A DNA stretch of 64,000 bases from Gammaproteobacteria bacterium UBA2675 (GTDB lineage Bacteria; Pseudomonadota; Gammaproteobacteria; Pseudomonadales; Pseudohongiellaceae): NCBI GenBank assembly GCA_002354805.1, contig DEMH01000015.1, positions 186,001-250,000 on the forward strand, written 5' to 3'. Each line of letters opens with the position of its first letter. The first letter of the stretch is position 1. The position numbers were made by a program, and so were the translations under genes. Positions 53,161 through 62,344 of this stretch are shown piece after piece. The notes beneath the pieces were generated by a model, which was not told the origin of the DNA, made no database searches, and was given only the letters and a program-made list of their open reading frames with translations.

Positions 53161-55302
53161 ATGATTTATCAAGGCAAGGGCATACAGGTCAGTAAACTCG
53201 AGTCGGGGATTGCGAGACTCTGTTTTGATCTGCCTGACTCCTCCGTCAATGTTTTTAATGCACTGATGTTATCGGAGCTGGACGCCGCCATCAAAGCCAT
53301 TGCGGCCAGTGATGCCACGGGTGTCATTTGTGTCAGTGGCAAAAGCAGCTACATTGTCGGTGCCGATATCAAGGAGTTCACTGACAAATTCAAGTTGTCT
53401 GAGTCCGAACTGCTTGAATGGGTTGCAGGCGCGAACGCCGTTTTTGATGCGCTGGAAGATCTGCCCATCCCAACGGTTGCTGCGATCAACGGCATGGCTC
53501 TGGGCGGTGGCTTTGAGCTGTGTCTGGCGGCCGATTATCGTGTCGGCAGCGAGGCAGCCGTGCTCGGCTTCCCGGAAGTCAATCTGGGGATCTGCCCCGG
53601 TTTCGGCGGCACCGTCAGAGCCTTGCGTCTGCTGGGCGCTGATCCGGCAATTGACATGGTACGCAGCGGCCGCCACGTAAAGGCGGAGCAGGCGCTCAGC
53701 GATGGCGCGCTGGACGTGCTGGTGACATCAGATGCGCTGGAAGATGCAGCCATCGAAGTGATCGAGCAGGCACTGTCTGGAGAGCTGGATATCTGGGAGC
53801 GCCGCAAACAGAAAACCTCTCCCGTTGCGCTTAGCCCGGCGAGTCTTGAGAAAGTTTTTTCGGCCGGCATGGCGAGAACGCGCAAAGACGCTGGCAGCAA
53901 CTATCCAGCAGCGGAAACGGCCGTTCAGTCAATGTGGGACGGCGCTACCAAACAGCGTGACGATGCGCTGCGCCATGAGAACAAGGCCTTTGTAAGCCTG
54001 GCGCGCAGTGAGGTGGCTGGCAATCTGGTTCAGCTGTTCCTGAATGACCAGTTCCTGAAATCGCGTGCCAAAAAGCTCTCCCGCGACGTCAGTCCTGTGA
54101 AAAAGGCAGCTGTGCTGGGTGCTGGCATTATGGGTGGTGGTATCGCCTATCAATCGGCTTTACGTGGCACTCCCATCATCATGAAAGATATCGCCCAGCA
54201 GGGACTGGATCTCGGCCTGAAAGAGGCAGACAAATTGTTGGCCAAACAGGTCGACAGAGGCCGCATGGACAGCGCCAAGGCAAAAAAGGTTTTGTCTGCG
54301 ATCAGTCCTACGCTGGATTATGCTGGTTTCGATCAGGTAGACCTGGTGGTTGAGGCCGTGGTTGAAAACCCCAAAGTCAAACAGGCGGTGTTGGCCGAAG
54401 TCGAGAGTAGTACGCCGGATAACAGCGTGCTGACCTCCAACACCTCAACGATTTCCATCACTCGTCTGGCCCAGGCTTTGAAGCGTCCTGAGAACTTCTG
54501 CGGCATGCACTTCTTCAATCCGGTCCCACTGATGCCATTGGTTGAAGTCATTCGCGGAGAGAAAACCGGAGACGCTGCGATTGCCAAAACTGTTGGCTAC
54601 GCGCTGTCCCTGGGCAAAATGCCCATCGTTGTGAACGACTGCCCAGGCTTTCTGGTAAACCGTATCCTGTTTCCCTATTTCGGTGCCTTCTGTCAGCTGC
54701 TGCGGGACGGGGCAGACCTGCGCGAAGTTGATCGTGTCATGGAAACCTTCGGCTGGCCCATGGGGCCAGCGTACCTGCTGGACGTTGTAGGTATCGACAC
54801 CGCTTCGCACTGCATGAAAGTCATGGAGGAAGGTTTCCCGGATCGAATGAGCTATGACTTTACAACGGCAATCGATCACCTATACGAGCTGGGACATTAT
54901 GGCCAGAAAAACGGTCTGGGCTTCTATCGATACGAGTCCGGCGGCGGTGGGCGACCCACCAAGGTCTTCGATGAGCAGATATTGAAGACGCTGCAGCCAC
55001 TGCAGACAGGTCAGCAATCGCTTTCGGATGCGGAGATCCAGGAGCGTATGATGGTTGCTCTGTGTCTTGAGGCGGTACGCTGCCTTGAAGACAATATTGT
55101 CAGCTCTGCGGTCGAGGTGGATATGGGCCTGCTGCTGGGTCTGGGCTTTCCGAAGTTTCGGGGCGGGGCATTGCGGTTTATTGATAATATGGGTGTTGCC
55201 GCGTTCTGCCAGATGGCAGACAAATATGCAGACCTGGGGCCGCTTTATCATCCCACCAGTGGGTTGAGAGAGATGGCTGCTGCCGGCAAAACGTTTTACT
55301 GA
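53161..55302 (+). CDS. fadB: Fatty-acid oxidation complex alpha subunit FadB
   Basis: Multifunctional enoyl-CoA hydratase / 3-hydroxyacyl-CoA dehydrogenase of aerobic beta-oxidation. The 713-residue protein starts MIYQGKGIQVSKLESGIA; hydratase Glu residues are E119 (GGGFEL) and E139 (FPEVNLG), identical in number to E. coli. The dehydrogenase part has AVLGAGIMGGGIAYQSA, SNTSTISI, GMHFFNPVPLMPLVE and NDCPGFLVNR. AGGAGAAG lies before the ATG; the frame extends back to 53104 without conservation. The usual partner fadA is not downstream; ttcA starts 2 bases later. Confidence 0.96.
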   Translation: MIYQGKGIQVSKLESGIARLCFDLPDSSVNVFNALMLSELDAAIKAIAASDATGVICVSGKSSYIVGADIKEFTDKFKLSESELLEWVAGANAVFDALEDLPIPTVAAINGMALGGGFELCLAADYRVGSEAAVLGFPEVNLGICPGFGGTVRALRLLGADPAIDMVRSGRHVKAEQALSDGALDVLVTSDALEDAAIEVIEQALSGELDIWERRKQKTSPVALSPASLEKVFSAGMARTRKDAGSNYPAAETAVQSMWDGATKQRDDALRHENKAFVSLARSEVAGNLVQLFLNDQFLKSRAKKLSRDVSPVKKAAVLGAGIMGGGIAYQSALRGTPIIMKDIAQQGLDLGLKEADKLLAKQVDRGRMDSAKAKKVLSAISPTLDYAGFDQVDLVVEAVVENPKVKQAVLAEVESSTPDNSVLTSNTSTISITRLAQALKRPENFCGMHFFNPVPLMPLVEVIRGEKTGDAAIAKTVGYALSLGKMPIVVNDCPGFLVNRILFPYFGAFCQLLRDGADLREVDRVMETFGWPMGPAYLLDVVGIDTASHCMKVMEEGFPDRMSYDFTTAIDHLYELGHYGQKNGLGFYRYESGGGGRPTKVFDEQILKTLQPLQTGQQSLSDAEIQERMMVALCLEAVRCLEDNIVSSAVEVDMGLLLGLGFPKFRGGALRFIDNMGVAAFCQMADKYADLGPLYHPTSGLREMAAAGKTFY

Positions 55303-55304
55303 GG

Positions 55305-56204
55305 GTGAAAGCTGTGGAATACATTGAGGCCAGTCAGAGTCACACATTGGCGTGTGCATCAGAGGCGCCTGGCATCGCACAAAAAACGGACGAAAAACGT
55401 CTCAATCGCTGCCGTAAGAGTCTGCGACGGGACGTTGGCCGCGCCATCGCTGATTTTAACATGATCGAGGATGGCGATTTTGTCATGGTCTGCCTCAGCG
55501 GTGGTAAAGACTCCTACACCATGCTGGATGTTCTGCTGCACCTGCAGAAACATGCGCCCATTAATTTCAAAATCAAGGCTGTGAATCTCGATCAAAAGCA
55601 GCCGGGTTTCCCCGAGCATGTACTGCCTGAATATCTGGAGTCGATTGGCGTCGACTACCACATCATCGAGCAGGACACATTTTCGATTGTGAAAGAGAAA
55701 ACACCCGAGGGCAAAACCTATTGTGGTCTTTGCTCTCGCCTGCGGCGCGGCAACCTGTATACCTACGCGCGTCAGATTGGTGCGACCAAAATTGCGCTCG
55801 GACATCACCGGGACGACATCGTTGAGACGCTGTTTCTGAATATGTTTTTTGGTGGCAAGCTGAAAGCCATGCCTCCGAAACTGTTGAGTGATGACAAGCA
55901 GAACATTGTGATCCGTCCGCTGGCGTATGTTGCCGAGAAAGATATTGCGCGTTACGCGAAATTGCGTGGTTTTCCGATCATTCCATGCAATCTGTGTGGT
56001 ACGCAGGACAACATGCAGCGGCAGGAAATGAAAGCCATGCTGCAGGCATGGGAAAAGCAGTGGCCGGGCCGAATTGATAACATTTTCCGCAGCATTGCCA
56101 ATGTGGAACCGTCACAGCTCGCCGATACGGGCCTGTTTCCATTCCGCGACCTGAAGCTGGATCGGGAATCGTTCAACCGGATCCAGGCGATCAATGTTGC
56201 CTGA
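55305..56204 (+). CDS. ttcA: tRNA 2-thiocytidine biosynthesis protein TtcA
   Basis: Thiolates C32 of certain tRNAs using an iron-sulfur cluster and ATP. The 299-residue protein has the PP-loop SGGKDS (65-70), CxxC pairs C140/C143 (YCGLCSRLRRG) and C228/C231 (PCNLCGTQDN), and GHHRDDIVETL. GTG start at 55305 or 55314. It is 2 bases after fadB and 2 bases before yheU, so likely co-transcribed. A sulfur-relay gene (tusA) follows two genes on. Confidence 0.95.
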   Translation: MKAVEYIEASQSHTLACASEAPGIAQKTDEKRLNRCRKSLRRDVGRAIADFNMIEDGDFVMVCLSGGKDSYTMLDVLLHLQKHAPINFKIKAVNLDQKQPGFPEHVLPEYLESIGVDYHIIEQDTFSIVKEKTPEGKTYCGLCSRLRRGNLYTYARQIGATKIALGHHRDDIVETLFLNMFFGGKLKAMPPKLLSDDKQNIVIRPLAYVAEKDIARYAKLRGFPIIPCNLCGTQDNMQRQEMKAMLQAWEKQWPGRIDNIFRSIANVEPSQLADTGLFPFRDLKLDRESFNRIQAINVA

Positions 56205-56206
56205 TC

Positions 56207-56425
56207 ATGGATATACCCTGGCAGGCATTGCCTGAAGACACACTGACTGCACTGATCGAAGAGTTCGTTTCGCGTGAGGGTACCGAGTACGGCTGGCACG
56301 ACTATTCGCTGGCTGACAAGGTTGCTCAGGTTCGCCTGCAGCTGAAACGGGGTGAGGCCAGAATCGACTTCGATCCCGATAGCGAAACATGCAATATTGT
56401 GGCGGCGGATGGACGGCGGCCATGA
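56207..56425 (+). CDS. yheU: YheU family (UPF0270) small protein
   Basis: A 72-residue protein. MDIPWQALPEDTLTALIEEF, REGTEYGWHDYSL and KVAQVRLQLKRGEA match the YheU/UPF0270 family throughout. Function is not known. It is tightly placed between ttcA and tusA. Confidence 0.85.
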   Translation: MDIPWQALPEDTLTALIEEFVSREGTEYGWHDYSLADKVAQVRLQLKRGEARIDFDPDSETCNIVAADGRRP

Positions 56426-56450
56426 GCCGGAACAGAAAGATACAGCGTAT

Positions 56451-56693
56451 ATGAGCAAGGAAATACCTATCAATCAACACCTCGACGCATCGGGACTTTT
56501 TTGTCCCGAGCCTGTGATGATGCTTCACAACCGTATTCGTGACATGCAATCCGGAGACGTGCTTGAATTGCTGGCCACCGACCCGTCCACGACCAGGGAT
56601 GTTCCAAAATTCTGCATGTTCCTTGGACACGAGCTGCTTGATCAGACTGAAGCCGAAGGTCGTTATCGCTACCTGATCAGGAAAAGCGAATGA
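56451..56693 (+). CDS. tusA: TusA-like sulfurtransferase
   Basis: A small sulfur carrier for tRNA 2-thiouridine and other sulfur routes. The 80-residue protein has the active-site Cys in LDASGLFCPEPVMML (C18) and the conserved DPSTTRDVPKFCMFLGHELL. ATG 56451 gives the standard size; the frame is open further upstream into yheU. It overlaps the exonuclease start by 4 bases. With ttcA two genes before, it suggests a tRNA-thiolation neighbourhood. Confidence 0.93.
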   Translation: MSKEIPINQHLDASGLFCPEPVMMLHNRIRDMQSGDVLELLATDPSTTRDVPKFCMFLGHELLDQTEAEGRYRYLIRKSE

Positions 56694-57622
56694 ACGCGCC
56701 GCTGTATCTGGTTGACGCGTCGATTTATATCTTTCAGGCACACTTCTCTCCGGCAACAGTTGCCTACGCTACAGATGGCAGTGATCGCAGTGCATTTGTC
56801 GGTTTCGCCCGTTTTCTGATACGTTTTCTGCGACAGCTCAGGCGTCGCCACGATGAGGTTCTGGTCGCTGTAGCGTTTGATCAGAGCCTGTTCTCTGGTT
56901 TTAGACACCAGCTGTATCCAGCCTACAAATCCAATCGCGTGTTACCTGACGACAATCTTGCGCTTCAGCTTGATGCGTGTTTCCAATTGTGTGAGACCCT
57001 GGGTGTAAGTGCATTCGGCAGTCGCCAGTTTGAAGCTGACGATATTATCGGCACTCTATGTATCAAGGCAGCTGATGAGCAGCCAGTCACCATAGTCAGC
57101 AGGGACAAGGATCTGTCGCAACTGCTGCTTCGACAGCAGGACAGGATCTGGGATTTTCAGTCGCAGACCTTTCGCAACCGTGATGACATACAGCTGCGCT
57201 TTGGCATTTGGCCGGAGCAGTTCCCCTGTTATCTGGGGCTGGTGGGTGACAGCATTGACTGCATACCGGGCGTACCAGGTCTTGGGCCAGTTGCAGCGCG
57301 TCATCTGCTGCAGGCCTACAGGGATCTTGACGTGCTGTACAACGAGCTCGACTCGGTTGCGAGCCTTGGTTTTCGCGGTGCCAGAAGCTGCCAACAGAAG
57401 CTGGACACTCACCGTGAGCAGGCACAATTGAGCAGACAGCTGGCACGAATAGTCTGTCGCCATACTGAGGACTGCGCTGAGCCATTTGCAGCCGTTAAGC
57501 CAGAAGCACTGCTCGCGCGTGGTTTTGATCAGCCGGGCTTTACAGATCTGTTAAAGTCTCTCGCGATCGACGAGACAGAGACACAACGGTTGATTCGACA
57601 GCTGGACGGCGGCGTTGTCTGA
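56690..57622 (+). CDS. 5'-3' exonuclease (PolI N-terminal/ExoIX-like)
   Basis: A stand-alone FEN-type nuclease of 310 residues. The first Asp is in LYLVDASIYIF, followed by AFDQSLFSGFRHQLYPAYKSN, FEADDIIGTL, VSRDKDLSQLL and the helix-3-turn-helix GLVGDSIDCIPGVPGLG. These Asp residues make up the two-metal site. It resembles the 5' nuclease domain of DNA polymerase I and E. coli Xni; it keeps more of the metal ligands than Xni. A role in flap or RNA-primer removal is inferred. ATG overlaps the tusA stop. Confidence 0.87.
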   Translation: MNAPLYLVDASIYIFQAHFSPATVAYATDGSDRSAFVGFARFLIRFLRQLRRRHDEVLVAVAFDQSLFSGFRHQLYPAYKSNRVLPDDNLALQLDACFQLCETLGVSAFGSRQFEADDIIGTLCIKAADEQPVTIVSRDKDLSQLLLRQQDRIWDFQSQTFRNRDDIQLRFGIWPEQFPCYLGLVGDSIDCIPGVPGLGPVAARHLLQAYRDLDVLYNELDSVASLGFRGARSCQQKLDTHREQAQLSRQLARIVCRHTEDCAEPFAAVKPEALLARGFDQPGFTDLLKSLAIDETETQRLIRQLDGGVV

Positions 57623-57672
57623 CAGATTAGGTGGTTTGGAAATTTGGCTTGTTTAATAACTAAGGGGCTGCG

Positions 57673-58842
57673 ATGAAAATAGTTGCTGACCAGAACATAC
57701 TGGCACTGGATAAGTGGCGGGCCAAAGACATCGAGCTGGTCATGAAATCGGGTCGAGATATCGTCAGTGCTGATCTGCGTGACGCGGATGCATTGCTGGT
57801 TCGCTCTATCACTACAGTCAATGCCGAACTACTGGCCGGAAGTCGAGTCCGTTTTGTCGGAACTGCCACCAGTGGGACTAATCACATTGATATTGACTGG
57901 CTAACTTCCAATAATATTCACCTGGCTGATGCCGCCGGTGCAAATGCCGGTGCAGTCACTGACTATGTGCTGGCCTGTCTTGCCGAGCAGATTCGTGGTG
58001 CCGGTTTCGATCCGTGGGCTGCAAGTATTGCGATTGTCGGTGTTGGCCATGTGGGAGGCCTGCTGGCAAGGCGCCTGAAAGCGCTGGGCATCAGCTGTGT
58101 GGGTTGCGACCCATTTCAGCAGAACGTCGACGGACTTAAGTACGTCTCGTTCGAGCAGGCCCTGCAGGCCGATGTTGTCTGTCTCCACACTCCGTTGACC
58201 AATGAAGGCCCGCACGCGACCCGCAGCATGATGAATGCCGAAGCGTTCTCAAAGATGCGACCTGACGCTATCTTGATAAATGCCGGGCGGGGAGAGGTTG
58301 TCGACGACGAGGCATTGCTGACTCACTTGACGAAGCAACGTCACTTTGTCGCGATCCTTGATGTCTGGCACAACGAACCGAACCCGTCCCGTGATGTTGT
58401 CAATGCCGCAAGTCTTGCGACACCACATATTGCAGGTTACAGCGTTGAAGCAAAACTGGCCGCGACACAATGCATTCTGAAAGCACTGGTTAACCATTTT
58501 GACTTGCCGGCATCGCTGGCTTCAGTCAGCAGATTGCCCTGCGTCGTTCATGACTCGCGTTACGAAACGGCTGCAGGGTCGGGCAGGCAGCCAGGGCAGG
58601 GTAGTGACTCAGCCGTATTTGCAGATTACCTGCTGCGCGCATTTTCACCAGCACGTGTCGCTGCTACTTTCAGGCTCCAATACAATAAAGCTTCCCACGA
58701 TGAGGGCGCGATAGTCTTTGACAGGCTGCGCAGTCAACTGGTCGGCAGGCGTGAGTTTTCCGCCAGCCATGTTCATGCCGCCGGACTAAGCCCACAGGTA
58801 GCGGGCTGGTTACATGCCGCAGGTTTTGTACTGCAGGCTTAG
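57673..58842 (+). CDS. pdxB: 4-phosphoerythronate dehydrogenase
   Basis: Second step of deoxyxylulose-5-phosphate-dependent pyridoxal phosphate synthesis. The 389-residue D-2-hydroxyacid dehydrogenase starts MKIVADQNILALDKW and has RFVGTATSGTNHIDIDWL, the NAD loop IVGVGHVGGLLARRL, INAGRGEVVDDEAL and HIAGYSVEAKLAATQ with the catalytic His. The PdxB dimerisation domain forms the C-terminus. Its stop is 2 bases from the convergent alaA stop. Confidence 0.93.
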   Translation: MKIVADQNILALDKWRAKDIELVMKSGRDIVSADLRDADALLVRSITTVNAELLAGSRVRFVGTATSGTNHIDIDWLTSNNIHLADAAGANAGAVTDYVLACLAEQIRGAGFDPWAASIAIVGVGHVGGLLARRLKALGISCVGCDPFQQNVDGLKYVSFEQALQADVVCLHTPLTNEGPHATRSMMNAEAFSKMRPDAILINAGRGEVVDDEALLTHLTKQRHFVAILDVWHNEPNPSRDVVNAASLATPHIAGYSVEAKLAATQCILKALVNHFDLPASLASVSRLPCVVHDSRYETAAGSGRQPGQGSDSAVFADYLLRAFSPARVAATFRLQYNKASHDEGAIVFDRLRSQLVGRREFSASHVHAAGLSPQVAGWLHAAGFVLQA

Positions 58843-58844
58843 CA

Positions 58845-60065
58845 CTAGTGTGATTGCGCCCACTTGCTCAGGAAACGCTCTATTTTGTCCATCGCCTGCT
58901 GCAGAACATCTTTAGTGGGCAGGAAAACGATGCGCAGGTGCTGAGTGTCTTCTATGTTGAACGCGCTACCCTGCACCAGCAGAATTTTCTCTTTTTCCAG
59001 CAGCTCCAGGATGAATTGCTGGTCATCAATAATCGAGTAAGTTGACGGATCCAGTCTGGGGAACATGTAAATAGCCCCTTTGGGTTTTACGCAGCTGACG
59101 CCCGGAATGCTGGTCAGGGCATTGTAAGCCGCGTCACGCTGATCCCTGAGACGGCCGCCTGGAATGATCAGTTCGTTAATGCTCTGGTAGCCTCCCAGTG
59201 CTGTCTGCACAGCGAACTGAGCAGGTACGTTGGCACACAAACGCATGTTGGAAAGTATTTCCAGTCCTTCTATATAACCCGTTGCCTGCTCTCGCGCGCC
59301 GCTTAATATCATCCACCCGGAACGGAAGCCAGCCAGTCGATATGACTTGGAGAGTCCGTTGAATGTCACGATGAACAAATCATCACAAAGAGATGCGATG
59401 GGTGTGTGCACTGCATCGTCGTACAGAATCTTGCTGTAAATCTCGTCAGAAAAAATAATCAGCTTGTGCTTACGGGCGACTCGTATCAGATCGAGCAGCA
59501 ATTCAGGGCTGTAGACAGCACCGGTGGGGTTATTCGGGTTAATAATGACCATCGCACGCGTTTTGGGCGTGATTTTCTTTTCTATGTCCGCGATGTCAGG
59601 AAACCAGTCGGCCTGCTCGTCACAGATGTAGTGCACTGGGTTGCCGCCTGCCAGACTGACCGCTGCAGTCCACAATGGATAGTCCGGTGCGGGCACCAGA
59701 ACCTCGTCACCATTGTTAAGCAGTGCCTGCATGGCCATGACTATCAGTTCGCTGACGCCGTTACCGAGATAGATGTCATCAATGTCGACGCCGTCAATGC
59801 CAAGCTGCTGGCACTCCTGCATGATCGCTTTACGCGCTGAAAACAGCCCTTTTGAATCACTGTAGCCTTGCGCATTGGACAGATTTCGAATCACGTCCTG
59901 CAGGATTTCGTCGGGTGCCTCGAAGCCGAAAGGAGCCGGGTTACCGATATTCAGCTTCAGAATTCGGTTGCCTTCTTCCTCAAGTTGCTTGGCAACTTCG
60001 AGTACCGGGCCTCTGATGTCATAGCAGACTTTGGCGAGTTTGTCTGATTGGCCTATCTTGATCAT
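58845..60065 (-). CDS. alaA: Alanine-synthesising aminotransferase AlaA
   Basis: A class I PLP aminotransferase of 406 residues, one longer than E. coli AlaA. The N-terminus VCYDIRGPVLEVAKQLEEEG, ILKLNIGNPAPFGF, PNNPTGAVYS, SDEIYSKILYD and the PLP Lys in NGLSKSYRLAGFRSGWM (K240, same as E. coli) are all present. It transfers amino groups between glutamate and pyruvate. It is divergent from msrB across 114 bases and convergent with pdxB. Confidence 0.94.
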   Translation of the reverse strand: MIKIGQSDKLAKVCYDIRGPVLEVAKQLEEEGNRILKLNIGNPAPFGFEAPDEILQDVIRNLSNAQGYSDSKGLFSARKAIMQECQQLGIDGVDIDDIYLGNGVSELIVMAMQALLNNGDEVLVPAPDYPLWTAAVSLAGGNPVHYICDEQADWFPDIADIEKKITPKTRAMVIINPNNPTGAVYSPELLLDLIRVARKHKLIIFSDEIYSKILYDDAVHTPIASLCDDLFIVTFNGLSKSYRLAGFRSGWMILSGAREQATGYIEGLEILSNMRLCANVPAQFAVQTALGGYQSINELIIPGGRLRDQRDAAYNALTSIPGVSCVKPKGAIYMFPRLDPSTYSIIDDQQFILELLEKEKILLVQGSAFNIEDTQHLRIVFLPTKDVLQQAMDKIERFLSKWAQSH

Positions 60066-60179
60066 ATCTCCGTTTCCAGGATGTGCCTTGAGGCCGGATA
60101 TTGTAAACTGACGTCAAAAAAATGATAGAGGCACTTATTTTATAAATTTCCGAATTACACCACCCTGAGGTGACAGAAC

Positions 60180-60575
60180 ATGAGTGACAAGGTGACTGAC
60201 AACAAGGCAGCACTGAAAGAGAAACTGGATGCTGATACCTACAGAATCGTCTGCGACTGCGGAACCGAGCCAGCATTCACTGGAAAGTACTGGGATTGCA
60301 AAACGCCCGGTGTCTATCATTGCGTCGTCTGTGACGCTGCGTTGTTTGATTCTGAAACCAAGTATGATTCCGGTTCCGGCTGGCCAAGCTACTACCAGCC
60401 AGTCGACAGCAGCTCGGTCACAGAGCGTGCAGACCATTCGCTGGGCATGGCGCGTACAGAGATCCTGTGTGCCAACTGCGATGCTCATCTGGGACACGTT
60501 TTCCCTGATGGTCCACCGCCGACTGGACTGCGCTACTGCATCAACTCCGCTGCGCTGAACCTGCGACCACGATAA
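60180..60575 (+). CDS. msrB: Methionine-R-sulfoxide reductase MsrB
   Basis: Repairs methionine R-sulfoxide in proteins. The 131-residue protein has zinc CxxC pairs in YHCVVCDAALF and CANCDAHLGHVFPDG, the substrate motif SGSGWPSYYQP and the catalytic Cys in RYCINSAAL (C120). No export signal, so cytoplasmic. AGG lies 9-11 bases before the ATG. A stretch TTTTATAAATTT upstream could hold a -10. Confidence 0.95.
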   Translation: MSDKVTDNKAALKEKLDADTYRIVCDCGTEPAFTGKYWDCKTPGVYHCVVCDAALFDSETKYDSGSGWPSYYQPVDSSSVTERADHSLGMARTEILCANCDAHLGHVFPDGPPPTGLRYCINSAALNLRPR

Positions 60576-60593
60576 GGAAGATCAAGGCTGCCA

Positions 60594-61427
60594 ATGTTGT
60601 CACATGCAAAATCGCAATGTGCTGTCCTGATGGCATTGGCAGTCGCAGTGGCCGGAACATCCGATGCCGTAGCGCAGGCCGCTGATGAAGCAGCGGCATC
60701 GTTGCTAGAGACAGACTCGCCTGCGTCGATAGGGCATACAACGGCTATTGCCCTGTATTACAGTCGCGGGAAATACGGCGAAGATTCCTCCACCCGTATC
60801 CGCTATATGCCTGTTTCTCATGAGATTGATGGTTCCAACTGGCGTCTGAAAGCCACCGCTCCGATGGTGGAAATCAGCGGACCCGGCAACATTCTGGTCA
60901 ATGTCGGTCGGGTGGGGGACGACAGCGGAGGGCGCGTATCAGAACGTGGCGTTGGTGATGTTCTGGTTTCTTATACCTACGAGCTTCCCGCTGTTTCTGA
61001 GAGCCTGCCTTTTTTTGATATCGGCTTTGAACTAAAGCTGCCCACAGCAGACGAAAAGCGCGGCCTGGGCACCGGTAAACTTGACGGCACACTGCAGCTG
61101 GATGCCTATCAGCTTGCAGGTCCGATGACCTTGTTCGCAACACTGGCATGGAAGTATCGACAAGCCAGCCCGGTATTTCAGGACCTGCGCAATAGCTGGG
61201 TGGTCTCAGCCGGACTTTCCTACCCCCTGGCTGAAAACTGGCAGGGTGGTCTCATATATGACTTCAGAGGGGCTGTCTCAGAGTTTACAGGTGACACGCA
61301 CGAGCTCATCCCGCATCTGAGCTGGAGCCCGGACCCTCGCTGGTCAATCATGATGTATCTGGTTGAGGGCTTCACGAATGACAGTGCCGATCTGGCGATC
61401 GGCACTCAATTGAGCGTTCGCTGGTAA
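60594..61427 (+). CDS. Exported beta-barrel-like protein of unknown function
   Basis: A 277-residue protein with a signal peptide (about 9-28, ending SDAVAQA). The rest shows alternating hydrophobic/polar strands with many Tyr and Trp and ends with LSVRW, an aromatic C-terminus typical of outer-membrane proteins. Segments such as GVGDVLVSYTYELP and FDIGFELKLPTADEKRGLG resemble the transporter/MetA-like barrel group found in phenol-degradation contexts, but that is only a fold-level hint. It starts 18 bases after msrB. Confidence 0.7.
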   Translation: MLSHAKSQCAVLMALAVAVAGTSDAVAQAADEAAASLLETDSPASIGHTTAIALYYSRGKYGEDSSTRIRYMPVSHEIDGSNWRLKATAPMVEISGPGNILVNVGRVGDDSGGRVSERGVGDVLVSYTYELPAVSESLPFFDIGFELKLPTADEKRGLGTGKLDGTLQLDAYQLAGPMTLFATLAWKYRQASPVFQDLRNSWVVSAGLSYPLAENWQGGLIYDFRGAVSEFTGDTHELIPHLSWSPDPRWSIMMYLVEGFTNDSADLAIGTQLSVRW

Positions 61428-61447
61428 CCAGGATCTTAATTCCAGAC

Positions 61448-62344
61448 CTAGATTCGCATGGGCTGTGGACGTGGCGCTGTCACTGCGGCGCGATCGATGG
61501 CTGGCCTGATGCGCTGGAATGGTGGCAGCTCGGGGCGCTGTATACGCTCAGGGGATGCGCGCCGGTCAATTTCACCGTCCGCTGCTTGCTGCTCATCCGG
61601 CAGCTCTGAACTGTCAGACAGATGATCCACTACCTGGTACAACTCAGGCCGCTCAGTCGAGTCAGCCTCGTCCAGACTGTCGGGCGCAGCTTGTCTGGCA
61701 GGTGTGATGACAGTCTCCTGTGCCAGCGCCTCAGTATCGATGACATCAGGCAGCTCCGGGACAGTCAGATTGATTTCCAGCGGTGCCTGCTCAACGGTAG
61801 TCTGTTCCGCAAGATCCAGCATACGACGGGTGTGCGGAGGCAGCTCCGCTGAATCGGGATCGAAAATCCGCAAAGCATCGGGATCAGCCTGCTCAGTGTC
61901 TGGCTGGCGGAACGGATCCTGCGGTAATGGAGTACGCTGCAATTCTATCGCGGGCGCCATCGCATCGGGTGCGCCAACGGCGAGCTGATCCTGGCGCTGC
62001 ATCCATGGAGCCGGCCACGCTTCCCGGCTTTGCAGTGGCTCTGTCGTTTCTGGCTGAGGCTCAATGGGGGATCTGGATCCTGGGTCAGAGCTGTCAGACT
62101 CGGTGTCATCGGTATCAATTCCACCCAGGAAGGGGCTTGGCGAGCCCGTGCCGCCCAGGCCACTATCGCCGAACTGGCCGGTTTTACCGGTACCGCCCAT
62201 GCCGCTGCCCTGATCGTCACCGCCCGGGATAGCACGCAGTACACCGACGCTCTGGGTAGCGATAATCAGGCTGCAGGCAAACAGCAGCAGGGCTGCCAGC
62301 AAGGCAACCGGGTAATGACGCAGCGCTAGTATGGCTTTAGCCAT
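61448..62344 (-). CDS. Membrane-anchored acidic, proline-rich protein of unknown function
   Basis: 298 residues from ATG 62344. A short positively charged start is followed by one hydrophobic segment (about 11-32, containing FAC, which might be a weak lipobox), then Gly-rich motifs GMGGTG and GLGGTG, and a long low-complexity tail rich in Pro, Glu, Asp and Gln. No enzymatic domain is visible. The start overlaps the DUF6502 stop by 8 bases, so the two proteins are co-translated. I do not recognise the family; it probably spans the envelope or acts as a scaffold. Confidence 0.7.
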   Translation of the reverse strand: MAKAILALRHYPVALLAALLLFACSLIIATQSVGVLRAIPGGDDQGSGMGGTGKTGQFGDSGLGGTGSPSPFLGGIDTDDTESDSSDPGSRSPIEPQPETTEPLQSREAWPAPWMQRQDQLAVGAPDAMAPAIELQRTPLPQDPFRQPDTEQADPDALRIFDPDSAELPPHTRRMLDLAEQTTVEQAPLEINLTVPELPDVIDTEALAQETVITPARQAAPDSLDEADSTERPELYQVVDHLSDSSELPDEQQAADGEIDRRASPERIQRPELPPFQRIRPAIDRAAVTAPRPQPMRI

